Shown in pieces: positions 1 to 6,900 of a stretch of DNA of 64,000 bases. The stretch lies in assembly GCA_964406155.1 (NCBI GenBank), contig CAYOQR010000022.1, positions 10,766 through 74,765 on the forward strand. The letters are read 5' to 3'. Numbering within the stretch: position 1 is the stretch's first letter; each line of letters begins with the position of its first letter. The position numbers and the translations under genes are program-made. This DNA comes from Dongia_B sp964406155. Lineage in GTDB: Bacteria > Pseudomonadota > Alphaproteobacteria > Dongiales > Dongiaceae. Under the pieces are notes generated by a model. That model had not been told where the DNA came from. It saw only the letters and a program-made list of their open reading frames with translations, and made no database searches.

Positions 1-321
1 GCCGGTGATGATGAAGCCGTCGAACTTCTCGGAGCGCACATCCTCCCAGTCGCGATAGAACGAGATCATATGCTCGCTGGAGGTATGGCGGGCGACGTGA
101 TTGGTGATCTTGACCAGCGTCAGCTCGACCTGCAACGGCGTCGCGCCCAGCAAGCGCGCAATCTGCGTCTCGGTGCGGATCTTGTTCGGCATCAGGTTGA
201 GGAGCCCGATGCGCATCGGGCGGATGTCCTGGCGTACCGCCTCGGCCTCGCCCATCACCATGACCCCTTCCGCTTCCAGCGTCACGCGGGCGGGCAGGTC
301 ATTGGGAATCTTAATCGGCAT
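1..321 (-). CDS. metA: Homoserine O-acyltransferase MetA/MetAA, 5' portion (runs off the window)
   Basis: Read on the minus strand from the ATG at 321-319, 107 codons are open to the window edge with no stop. The product starts MPIKIPNDLPARVTLEAEG and contains RIGLLNLMPNKIRTETQ and GATPLQVELTLVK, the N-terminal signature of the MetA family (full length about 300 residues). MetA transfers an acetyl or succinyl group to the hydroxyl of L-homoserine, the committed step of methionine synthesis. The catalytic Cys, His and Glu lie beyond the window, so acetyl versus succinyl specificity cannot be judged. Upstream (322-560) there is a GC-rich repeat array; I could not fit a SAM-II aptamer to it. Confidence 0.93.
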   Translation of the reverse strand, partial: MPIKIPNDLPARVTLEAEGVMVMGEAEAVRQDIRPMRIGLLNLMPNKIRTETQIARLLGATPLQVELTLVKITNHVARHTSSEHMISFYRDWEDVRSEKFDGFIITG

Positions 322-361
322 GAACGTGTCTCGTATCCTGGGTACTGAAAGCGGTGGTCGG

Positions 362-445
362 TCCCCAGGGATTGTCCCCTGGGATTGTTCGGGGGACTGT
401 CCAGAGGGGCTGTCCGGCGCCGCTGTCCCGGGGCTGGGACGGACG
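362..445. repeat. Degenerate short tandem array upstream of metA
   Basis: Four to five imperfect copies of a roughly 17-nt unit built on GGGAYTGTYCCC (GGGATTGTCCCCT, GGGATTGTTCGGG, GGACTGTCCAGAGG, GGCTGTCCGGCG, GCTGTCCCGGGG) lie in the metA leader. Adjacent units can pair with each other (CCCAGGG with CCCTGGG near 365-382). The position, between the likely promoter and the start codon, would allow an effect on metA expression, but no known riboswitch consensus is visible. Confidence 0.45.
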
Positions 446-587
446 CGCGGGAGCAACCGAACTGGGCACTCGCGCTGAACGCCCGGTCCGGGCGGCAAGG
501 CGGTATGTCATAAATTTGTTTCCGGCGAAACTCAATTCACTTCGAATCGTCCCGAAAATGACGACCTATCCCCCTGTTTTAATAGGG

Positions 588-1055
588 TTATGCCGGCATT
601 CCCCGAACCGGAGCCCGGCGGATCTGGAAGCCGGTCTTGCTCCGCTCGAAGCCGCAGCCCTCATAGAATCGCAGGGTCCCCGGATCGCCCGCCCCTGTCA
701 GCAACATGACCTTACAGCACCCCGCCTCCCAGGCAGCCGCGACCGCCGCTTGCAGAACGGCTTGACCGTAGCCCCGCCGCCGGTGCCCGGCATCGGTGAC
801 GACATTCTCGATCAGGGCATACGGCGTCCCGCCTTGCGTCAGGTTCGGGATCACCGCCAAGGTACAGCTCGTTACCAAAACCTCACCGAAGAAGCCGATG
901 AGAATGCTGCTTCCCTCATAGCGAAGAAACTGGGCCAGGATGCACTCGGCACCCTCGACCGTAAGCGTCAGCCCGTTGGGATGGAGCTGATTGTACAGGG
1001 CCAGGAGCGCCGGCAGATCGGCCGACGTTGCAGCTCGGATGTGGATATCCGCCGG
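588..1055 (-). CDS. GNAT-family N-acetyltransferase, start disrupted
   Basis: The open frame encodes the full GNAT fold: N-terminal strand-helix (DIHIRAATSADLPALLALY), the acetyl-CoA pyrophosphate loop RRRGYG, and the C-terminal FYEGCGFE motif, so it should acetylate an amine of a small molecule or protein. No ATG, GTG or TTG lies in frame at the expected N-terminus; an in-frame TGA sits at 1058-1056. An ATG at 1059-1057 is one base out of frame, and removing one G from the GGCGG at about 1050-1054 would give MTADIHIRAATSADL. Either a one-base insertion (mutation or sequencing error) destroyed the start, or a shorter form starts internally. The ATG-like start at 878 would remove the first strands and is unlikely. 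Confidence 0.6.
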   Translation of the reverse strand, partial: PADIHIRAATSADLPALLALYNQLHPNGLTLTVEGAECILAQFLRYEGSSILIGFFGEVLVTSCTLAVIPNLTQGGTPYALIENVVTDAGHRRRGYGQAVLQAAVAAAWEAGCCKVMLLTGAGDPGTLRFYEGCGFERSKTGFQIRRAPVRGMPA

Positions 1056-1095
1056 TCATGATAGTCACCGCCGAGCATGTCGACATGAAATACCA

Positions 1096-1124
1096 TAGCT
1101 GAGTAACTGTAAGTTACCGAGCTA
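1096..1124. other. Nested inverted repeat (possible terminator without T-tract)
   Basis: TAGCT and AGCTA (1096-1100, 1120-1124) enclose GTAAC and GTTAC (1103-1107, 1113-1117) around a TGTAA loop. It lies between the stop of the minus-strand gene at 1165 and the damaged GNAT start, so it may end the upstream transcript; no run of T follows on either strand. Confidence 0.3.
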
Positions 1125-1164
1125 TTGTCGGGTATCAAGCTCATGCCATTTCATACAAACACAT

Positions 1165-1731
1165 TTAGCCATTACTCACCGTAGCCCATCGATTTGCGCA
1201 AATCGGCGCCTTTTGAAAAGACTGCGGTTCTTGTTTGTAGTTCACGAGGGCTTGTGGATCATCAACCGTTATGCTGGCTCGATCGCGAACTAACGAGATG
1301 GCTTGGGCAGCAACAGCACCCTTTTGATTCTCAGTTTTGATACACAACACTACTGACTCCGGAGCACGATTAAATTCGAGCCTTAGCTGTGGGGCTGCGT
1401 GGACAGAACAGTCTCCTTCGACTGAGAAAGTCGTCGGCGACATAATCGAGCCTTTGATGTCGAAGCCGTGGTATGTACCCGATACTTTGACGACATGTAT
1501 GTCGGAAATCGAAGTTAGCTGTAAATCTCCTTCATAAGCAGCATCCGACCTCCAGGTCATTGTGAGATTCGCACCAGTCACATAAGATTTAGCCGGCAAA
1601 TAATGATCATCAATGAGGATTGTTAGGCCATAGATTAACGATACTGCAGTTGCTACTGCCGCAAATGTATTCAAAGGAGTCGTTAGAATCTCTTGTTTAA
1701 TCGCTCCCCAAAGGGTCTTTATTAAGGGCAT
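1165..1731 (-). CDS. Hypothetical membrane-anchored protein, low-GC patch
   Basis: 188 residues, family not recognised. One hydrophobic segment near residues 20-42 (TFAAVATAVSLIYGLTILI) follows a short basic N-terminus, predicting a single-pass protein with the rest outside the cytoplasm. The exported part is beta-rich by eye and has two cysteines (in EGDCSVHAA and VVLCIKTEN) that could form a disulfide. Codon use and base composition are clearly less GC-rich than the flanking genes, shared with the next two genes, which suggests horizontal acquisition. Start ATG at 1731 is the first in frame after an AT-rich spacer. Confidence 0.6.
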   Translation of the reverse strand: MPLIKTLWGAIKQEILTTPLNTFAAVATAVSLIYGLTILIDDHYLPAKSYVTGANLTMTWRSDAAYEGDLQLTSISDIHVVKVSGTYHGFDIKGSIMSPTTFSVEGDCSVHAAPQLRLEFNRAPESVVLCIKTENQKGAVAAQAISLVRDRASITVDDPQALVNYKQEPQSFQKAPICANRWATVSNG

Positions 1732-1916
1732 AATCCAAACCTCAAAGGCGCGTTATACGCTGTTCTACCGGGTCGTTTCCGTAGACCTAAAAACAGATTC
1801 TCTATACCCGCTTGTTTACGAACTGTTATGGAATGAGCGAGTACGCAATCCGTGTGAGAATGAAGACGCAACCACTTACGACGCCCTAGGCATTAGGAGT
1901 GATGTAGGTAGAAATT

Positions 1917-2738
1917 TCACCACAGCTTCACTTCACCTGGGTGAAAACGATCGAGATACTCTACGAAAGCTCGCCCAAGATCAGTGATCTGGACTCGTTC
2001 GGCATCACGTCTTACCAGAAGATTTCGTAACAGATATGCGATCCAAACGTCGAATCCATGTACATGAAACTGAGGGTACTGCTGTCGGATGCTCTCGAAG
2101 AACTCTACAGCTTCCCGGATTGACACGGCTCCTCTGATACATAGCTCACGCAGCCCTCTGATCTGGCTACCATAAATCAAATTGTTGGTCTGCTCGAAGC
2201 CAATTTGCAGACGAGCAATGGCTAATTCACGGCGCAGTACAATGAGTCGTACCGACTCGTTCACCTCTCCAAGTTGAGCATCGATGCGCGTCTCAAGCTG
2301 CTCAATCTCAGGCGATGCCGGCGGCAACGGTGGATTTGATACTGTTGCTTGGCCTGCGGCTCGTACTGCAGGAAGGGCCACATTGCCCGTTGCCACAATT
2401 GCCTCAGGAATGACCGTTTGACTCACTCGAGGGGGTTCGACCACAGTACTTAACGCAGTCTGAGATTTCTCTTGCTGTTCACGAAACCGCAGTTTCAGCC
2501 CAGCTCCCTCGCTGTAAATCAAATCAGCAAGTTTTTCTTTTAATTGCGGTCGGAACCACCAAAGAGCAATGAGGAAAGCACTTGGCCAACCTACCGCACT
2601 GGCCATTTGAGCAGTCCAACCTGCTGCGTGCTCCAACGTGACCAATACCGGTTGACCGCTAGCTGCGGCTAATACTGCCACTAAGATTCCGACCGCTACT
2701 GCGGCTAGACCGGCAAAGACGCCTTCTCCAATCCGCAT
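1917..2738 (-). CDS. Hypothetical two-helix membrane protein with C-terminal domain
   Basis: 273 residues, no family recognised. Hydrophobic segments at about 8-27 and 44-62 (SAVGWPSAFLIALWWF) are followed by a basic stretch, a Pro/Val-rich linker (about 95-140), a coiled-coil-like region with EQLETRIDAQLGEVNES, and a compact helical C-terminus (GRAFVEYLDRFHP) that could be a winged helix. The predicted topology puts most of the protein in the cytoplasm. It lies in the low-GC patch with the genes at 1165 and 2825, all on the same strand with 85-185 bp gaps. A membrane-anchored stress or defence role is possible but unsupported. Confidence 0.6.
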   Translation of the reverse strand: MRIGEGVFAGLAAVAVGILVAVLAAASGQPVLVTLEHAAGWTAQMASAVGWPSAFLIALWWFRPQLKEKLADLIYSEGAGLKLRFREQQEKSQTALSTVVEPPRVSQTVIPEAIVATGNVALPAVRAAGQATVSNPPLPPASPEIEQLETRIDAQLGEVNESVRLIVLRRELAIARLQIGFEQTNNLIYGSQIRGLRELCIRGAVSIREAVEFFESIRQQYPQFHVHGFDVWIAYLLRNLLVRRDAERVQITDLGRAFVEYLDRFHPGEVKLW

Positions 2739-2824
2739 CCCCCCTCCCCAAAGATAACTACATGCGGCAATATTCTTATCCGCCGCTTAACAAACTATTG
2801 AAGGAAAGACGAACCGATACACCG

Positions 2825-3106
2825 TCAACCATCCACGGCCGTCCACTCCATGTCACCCTTTAAATCGTCAAAGCAAGTCTGGCAGACCCATTCATAGCAG
2901 GCACCTTTTGGGTAATCGTCGCAGGTTGCATAGCCTTCGTGCTGAATGTCCGAACCATCAAACTCGGCAAATTTTCTCCCGCAAGCGGCGCAATGGTCGT
3001 GGTCCCAGTTTTCGCTCCATCGGGTGTGGTGACGAAATTGCAGTCGCACCCCTTTGAGGTGGTTGGCGCTGTCAATCCGCCACTGCTTATCTGGGCTCGT
3101 CGTCAT
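2825..3106 (-). CDS. Small zinc-ribbon-like hypothetical protein
   Basis: 93 residues with two CxxC pairs, CAAC near residue 39-42 and CQTC near 75-78, plus CDDYPKGAC between them and a DHDHC segment, a pattern expected for a structural zinc site. Rich in aromatic and acidic residues, no signal peptide or membrane helix. Function unknown. It is the third gene of the low-GC patch. Start ATG at 3106 is preceded by an AT-rich spacer without a strong ribosome-binding site. Confidence 0.55.
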   Translation of the reverse strand: MTTSPDKQWRIDSANHLKGVRLQFRHHTRWSENWDHDHCAACGRKFAEFDGSDIQHEGYATCDDYPKGACYEWVCQTCFDDLKGDMEWTAVDG

Positions 3107-3201
3107 TGCAATATATTCCGGGTCCTTATGTTAGCATCCGAATCAGATCACAAATGTATACGCAACAGTGCTTGCCAGCATGCCTCTCCTCTTGAGTAGA
3201 T

Positions 3202-4059
3202 CTATTTTTCAGTTTGCCCCATATACCCATCCAGCCACGGTGTTCGATACCCGTCCTCGCGCCAGAGCACCGGGAAATAGCTTTCGTCCATCGTCTCGTC
3301 GCCGATGCGTTTGTAGCGGTTGTAGATATAGCTGACCTCCGTCGGATGATAGACGGCGGCCGATGACATGCAATGGCTGACCGCCGAGCGGCGGGGATGC
3401 TGGGCGCGGTTGGGGCCGGAGCCGTGCCAGGTCCAGCCGTGATGGAAGGCGCAGCCGCCGGGCGGCACTTCGACATAGACGATCTCCGGTTCGTGCCCCA
3501 TCGCTCTCGCCCGCGCGATCATCTCCTCACGGTAATCTTCTGGTGCATGGAACTGCTTAGCCGGCGGCGACGGGCCCCAGAGATGCGAGCCCCTGACATA
3601 TTCGACCGTGCCGCCGCTGGCGCTCGTCTGGTCGAGGGCGATCCAGCAGCTCAGCATCTCGCCGGGCACGATCCAGCCGTTATAGGCATTGTCCTGGTGA
3701 TAGCCGAGCGACTTCGCGCCGGGCGGTTTCCAGATCACATTGTCCTGGGCGATACGCGCGCCCGGCCAGCCCGCGAGCTGGGCGCAGAGCCGGCCGATCT
3801 CGCGCCGCAGGACCACGCTCGCCACGGTGTAGTCGGATTTCCAGCCGTTGCAGATCTGCCGCGTGCGATCCGGCGCGTCGCGGCCCTCCTGCCAGTTCCA
3901 TTCATCGGGATAGAGGCCGGTTTCGAACTTGCCCCGGAACAGAGGCTCGAAGCGCGCGGCGAGGCGCGCCGCATCCTCGGGCGCGATCAGCTTCTCCAGG
4001 ATCAGGAATCCGTCGCGCCGGAACCGCGCCACCTGATCGTCGCTCAACTGCTCGATCAT
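3202..4059 (-). CDS. Phytanoyl-CoA dioxygenase (PhyH) family protein
   Basis: 285 residues, normal for this Fe(II)/2-oxoglutarate oxygenase family. Visible motifs: N-terminal FRRDGFLILEKLI, the iron-binding YHQDN (H and D of the HxD pair), the distal histidine in GWTWHGSGPNR with an arginine nearby for 2-oxoglutarate. Such enzymes hydroxylate an unactivated carbon of a small molecule; the substrate is not predictable. Start ATG at 4059 follows GGAGGAAACGG. A distant paralogue is encoded at 43492-44463. The gene stands alone beside a repeat-filled gap. Confidence 0.88.
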   Translation of the reverse strand: MIEQLSDDQVARFRRDGFLILEKLIAPEDAARLAARFEPLFRGKFETGLYPDEWNWQEGRDAPDRTRQICNGWKSDYTVASVVLRREIGRLCAQLAGWPGARIAQDNVIWKPPGAKSLGYHQDNAYNGWIVPGEMLSCWIALDQTSASGGTVEYVRGSHLWGPSPPAKQFHAPEDYREEMIARARAMGHEPEIVYVEVPPGGCAFHHGWTWHGSGPNRAQHPRRSAVSHCMSSAAVYHPTEVSYIYNRYKRIGDETMDESYFPVLWREDGYRTPWLDGYMGQTEK

Positions 4060-4139
4060 CCGTTTCCTCCGTTGCCTATTCGTCGATGCGCGGTTTCACT
4101 GACACGACCTATAAGCCCGGGATCGATCAGACTCACACC

Positions 4140-4275
4140 GTCATCCCCTACTACTCGTTTGTCATCCCCGGACTTGATCCCGTCGGCGTAGGCCGACCTT
4201 CGTCGGCAGGGATCCACGCCAACATCTGGCACGACCTCCACCATGGATTGCCGGGTCGAGCCCGGCAATGACAAG
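4140..4275. repeat. Family A palindromic intergenic element
   Basis: Contains GTCATCCCCGGACTTGATCC (about 4161) and, after a spacer with its own small palindrome, GGATTGCCGGGTCGAGCC followed by CGGCAATGACA (4245-4273). The CCGGGTC and GACCCGG halves form a stable stem. The same two modules recur in most large gaps of this window. Confidence 0.75.
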
Positions 4276-4375
4276 AGAGAATGGAACATGCGACTTGCGC
4301 GCCCTATTCACGTCGTGAGCCTACCCCACTTGTGCTCACCCCAACCAGCCTCGCACCGCTGCATCATCCAACGCA

Positions 4376-4495
4376 TTCGTCACCCCCGGACTTGATCCCC
4401 TCGGCGCAGGCCGACCTTCGGCGGCGGTGGGTCCATATCAATAGCCAACTCAACCTCCGCCATGGATTGCGGGATCAAGCCCGGCAATGACAAGC
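4376..4495. repeat. Family A palindromic intergenic element, second copy
   Basis: Begins GTCACCCCCGGACTTGATCC and ends CCATGGATTGCGGGATCAAG with CCCGGCAATGACAAG, in the same orientation as the copy at 4140. The rest of the 4060-4683 gap holds no credible coding sequence: open frames are short and run through the repeats. Confidence 0.75.
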
Positions 4496-4683
4496 GGGGG
4501 TGAGGTCCACGGCTTGCGACCTCAGCCACAGATCACCGGCCCAAGCGACACACACCTCGACACCATTTCTCCATGCTCCGCCCCGGCGGCGGCGGGCCGC
4601 TTCGACGGAATCGCCCCGAAACTTAGCGGAAGCGTCATGATCGATATTGAATTGCCCAGCCGGCCCCGACAAGATGCGGGATC

Positions 4684-6885
4684 ATGCTTAACCAGCCCAT
4701 GCTTCAGATCGATCAACTGCTGCTTGCCCCACCTGCTTCCGGCCAGGTTTTCCCCATTGGATCACTTTCCCCGGCGACACATTCCCCCACTGCACGGCCC
4801 ATCGAGCCGCTTTCCCTCGATTTCGCCGCCGGGCAGTTTCATCTTCTGGCCGGACCCGATCTGCGGCCGCTCGCTTATCTGCTGCGCCTGATCGCCGGTT
4901 TCGAGCCGCTGCCGGCGGCTCCCGCCAATCAGGTCCGGGGCCAGGGGCATGTCCAGGGCCAGATCCGCCTGGCCGGCCAATGGATCACGCATCTGCCTTT
5001 GGGCCGGCGCAACATCGCCTCCCTCAGCACCGAGCCGCGCCTCTTTCCCCATCTCACCATCGGCCGCAACATCGTCTTTCCGCTGACCCACCAGATGGGG
5101 TTCAGCCAAGTGGGGTTCGGCAAACCGGGTCTCGGCCGGAAGCCGCAGGCCGAGGCCGCCACCGCCGCCGCGACGGCGGCGCTGAAGGCGGGGCTGTCGG
5201 CCCGCATGCTGGATCTCTATCCCGCCGACCTGCCCCATGCCGCCCAGTTGCGCGCCGCCCTCGCCCGCGCCTTGGCCCTGTCGCCGGCACTGCTGCTGCT
5301 GACCGATCCGCTGCTCGCCCTGTCGGCGGCGGAAGCGGCGGATTTCGTCCGCGATCTCCGCCGGCTGCAGCGCGATCTCGGCCTCACCATCCTCTGCGCC
5401 ACCGAACGCCTGCCGGTCTGGGCGCCGCTGGCCGATCAGGTGACGGTGCTCGATGCGGCGGGCCGGCTGATCCAGCGCGGCAGCGTGGACGAGATCTATC
5501 GCCGCCCGGCCAGCCTGCTGGCGGCGCGTCTCAGCGGTGCGGTCAATCTGCTGCCGGTCGAGATCGTCGCCGGCGAAATGACGGGCCGCGACAGCGCGGG
5601 CCGGGAAACCGGGCGTATCCGCATCCGCTGTCCCGGCAACGATCCGAGGGACATCGTCCTGCCGCTGCAGCAGGCAGCACTAGGGCTCAACGGTCTCGAC
5701 CATTTGAGCGAACGCGCCTATCTGCTCTTGCGCCCCACCGCGTTGCGGCCCGGCCTTGGCATCCGGCGCCAGGATTGCCGCCTCGAAGGCCGCATCCTCG
5801 ACCGTGCCGGCGACGGCGTGATGCTGACCCTGCAGGTCGCGGTCGCCGGGATCGAGACGCCCGTCACCGCCACCCTGCCCGCTCCGGCGCCCTTCCCCCT
5901 GGAACCCGGCATGGCCGTCGGCCTCGGCTGGAACATCGCCGATTGCTGTCTCCTGCCGACGGATGACGCGATCCTGCCGCAACCGGCCGCCACAGTGCCG
6001 ACAGTGACGGAACGGGTCGAAGCGACGGCAACCGGAACGCCGGACACATCCCGATCCGAAACGCCGGCCGCGACGCAAGTACCAACGGCAGCACCGGAAC
6101 CGCAGGAGAAACCGATGACGGCCATCGGTGCCGTCGCTGCCGCCACCGTAACGGCAAGTGCGATGAACGATGAGGCAACGCATGACGCGATGGCCAGGGA
6201 TGCGCCAATCGACGATGCAGCGACAGACAGTATGCGGGAAACAGAAGCCGCAGAAACGAAAGCAGCGGAAAGCGAGACGGCAGCAGAAGCCGTAGCCGGG
6301 AACCCGATGGAAGGTGAGATTGCGTCGGCGTCCGACGCACATCGACATGACGAGCCCAGTCTCGATACCTCCCCATCTGATCACTTCCGGCCTGATCACG
6401 TCATGACCGATGCCTCCGCCGCCGACGTCTCGCTGGCCGACACGTCGGCGCCTGGCGCCTCATCGACGACCGTCGTTCCGGTAGAAGCCATCGCGCCGGC
6501 CGTCGATAACGCCTCAACCGACACCGCCCCGACCGATCTCTCTCCGGCCAGTATCTCTCCACCCGATGTATTGCCGACGGACTCATCCTCGCCTGATACA
6601 CCATCGGCCGTGGCTGTCCCGGATGAGACCCAAACGCCTGCCGCCGATGGATCGGAACTGGAACAGTCGGATATCGCGCCGAAGAGTAACGATGGTTCCG
6701 GCAAGCAGGAAGCTGTTGGAGAGGCTGCAGCTACCGAACTCGTTGTGGCCGACGCCCCGACTGACGCCGATCCTTCAGAGGCAGTGGAGAAGGAAGACAC
6801 GCGCGCCGAGGAAGATGGCGAACAGCCGGAAAGCAACGAGGCTGGGGAAGACACCTCGCCCCTCCACCCCTCAACGGCCTCCTGA
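4684..6885 (+). CDS. ABC-ATPase-derived protein with all catalytic motifs lost and a long acidic tail
   Basis: 733 residues. Residues 1-430 align throughout with PotA/MalK-type ABC ATPases (LLRLIAGFE, LFPHLTIGRNIVFPL, LARALALSPALLLL, IYRRPASLLAARLSG, then a TOBE-like C-terminal domain with LLRPTALRP), yet every nucleotide-handling motif is replaced. Walker A GPSGSGKTT reads GPDLRPLAY (residues 57-65, Lys to Leu63). The Q-loop Gln is Thr116. The signature LSGGQQQR is LPHAAQLR (183-190). Walker B LLDEP is LLTDP (Thr207, Asp208). The H-loop His is Glu241. Residues about 430-733 are low complexity, rich in Ala, Asp, Thr, Ser, Pro and Glu, probably disordered. The frame is intact over 2.2 kb, so this looks like a retained pseudo-ATPase and not random decay. 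It precedes an ABC permease by 15 bp. Confidence 0.85.
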   Translation: MLNQPMLQIDQLLLAPPASGQVFPIGSLSPATHSPTARPIEPLSLDFAAGQFHLLAGPDLRPLAYLLRLIAGFEPLPAAPANQVRGQGHVQGQIRLAGQWITHLPLGRRNIASLSTEPRLFPHLTIGRNIVFPLTHQMGFSQVGFGKPGLGRKPQAEAATAAATAALKAGLSARMLDLYPADLPHAAQLRAALARALALSPALLLLTDPLLALSAAEAADFVRDLRRLQRDLGLTILCATERLPVWAPLADQVTVLDAAGRLIQRGSVDEIYRRPASLLAARLSGAVNLLPVEIVAGEMTGRDSAGRETGRIRIRCPGNDPRDIVLPLQQAALGLNGLDHLSERAYLLLRPTALRPGLGIRRQDCRLEGRILDRAGDGVMLTLQVAVAGIETPVTATLPAPAPFPLEPGMAVGLGWNIADCCLLPTDDAILPQPAATVPTVTERVEATATGTPDTSRSETPAATQVPTAAPEPQEKPMTAIGAVAAATVTASAMNDEATHDAMARDAPIDDAATDSMRETEAAETKAAESETAAEAVAGNPMEGEIASASDAHRHDEPSLDTSPSDHFRPDHVMTDASAADVSLADTSAPGASSTTVVPVEAIAPAVDNASTDTAPTDLSPASISPPDVLPTDSSSPDTPSAVAVPDETQTPAADGSELEQSDIAPKSNDGSGKQEAVGEAAATELVVADAPTDADPSEAVEKEDTRAEEDGEQPESNEAGEDTSPLHPSTAS

Positions 6886-6900
6886 GGCCGTCGCTGCGCG

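Noticed and set aside
322..600. SAM-II riboswitch upstream of metA
   Set aside because: The conserved core elements (a GCTAAA-type 3' strand and matching loop) could not be located on the minus strand.
4980..5966. Long second frame inside the motif-less ATPase gene
   Set aside because: Arg/His/Pro-rich shadow translation; the frame at 4684 aligns with ABC ATPases along its length.
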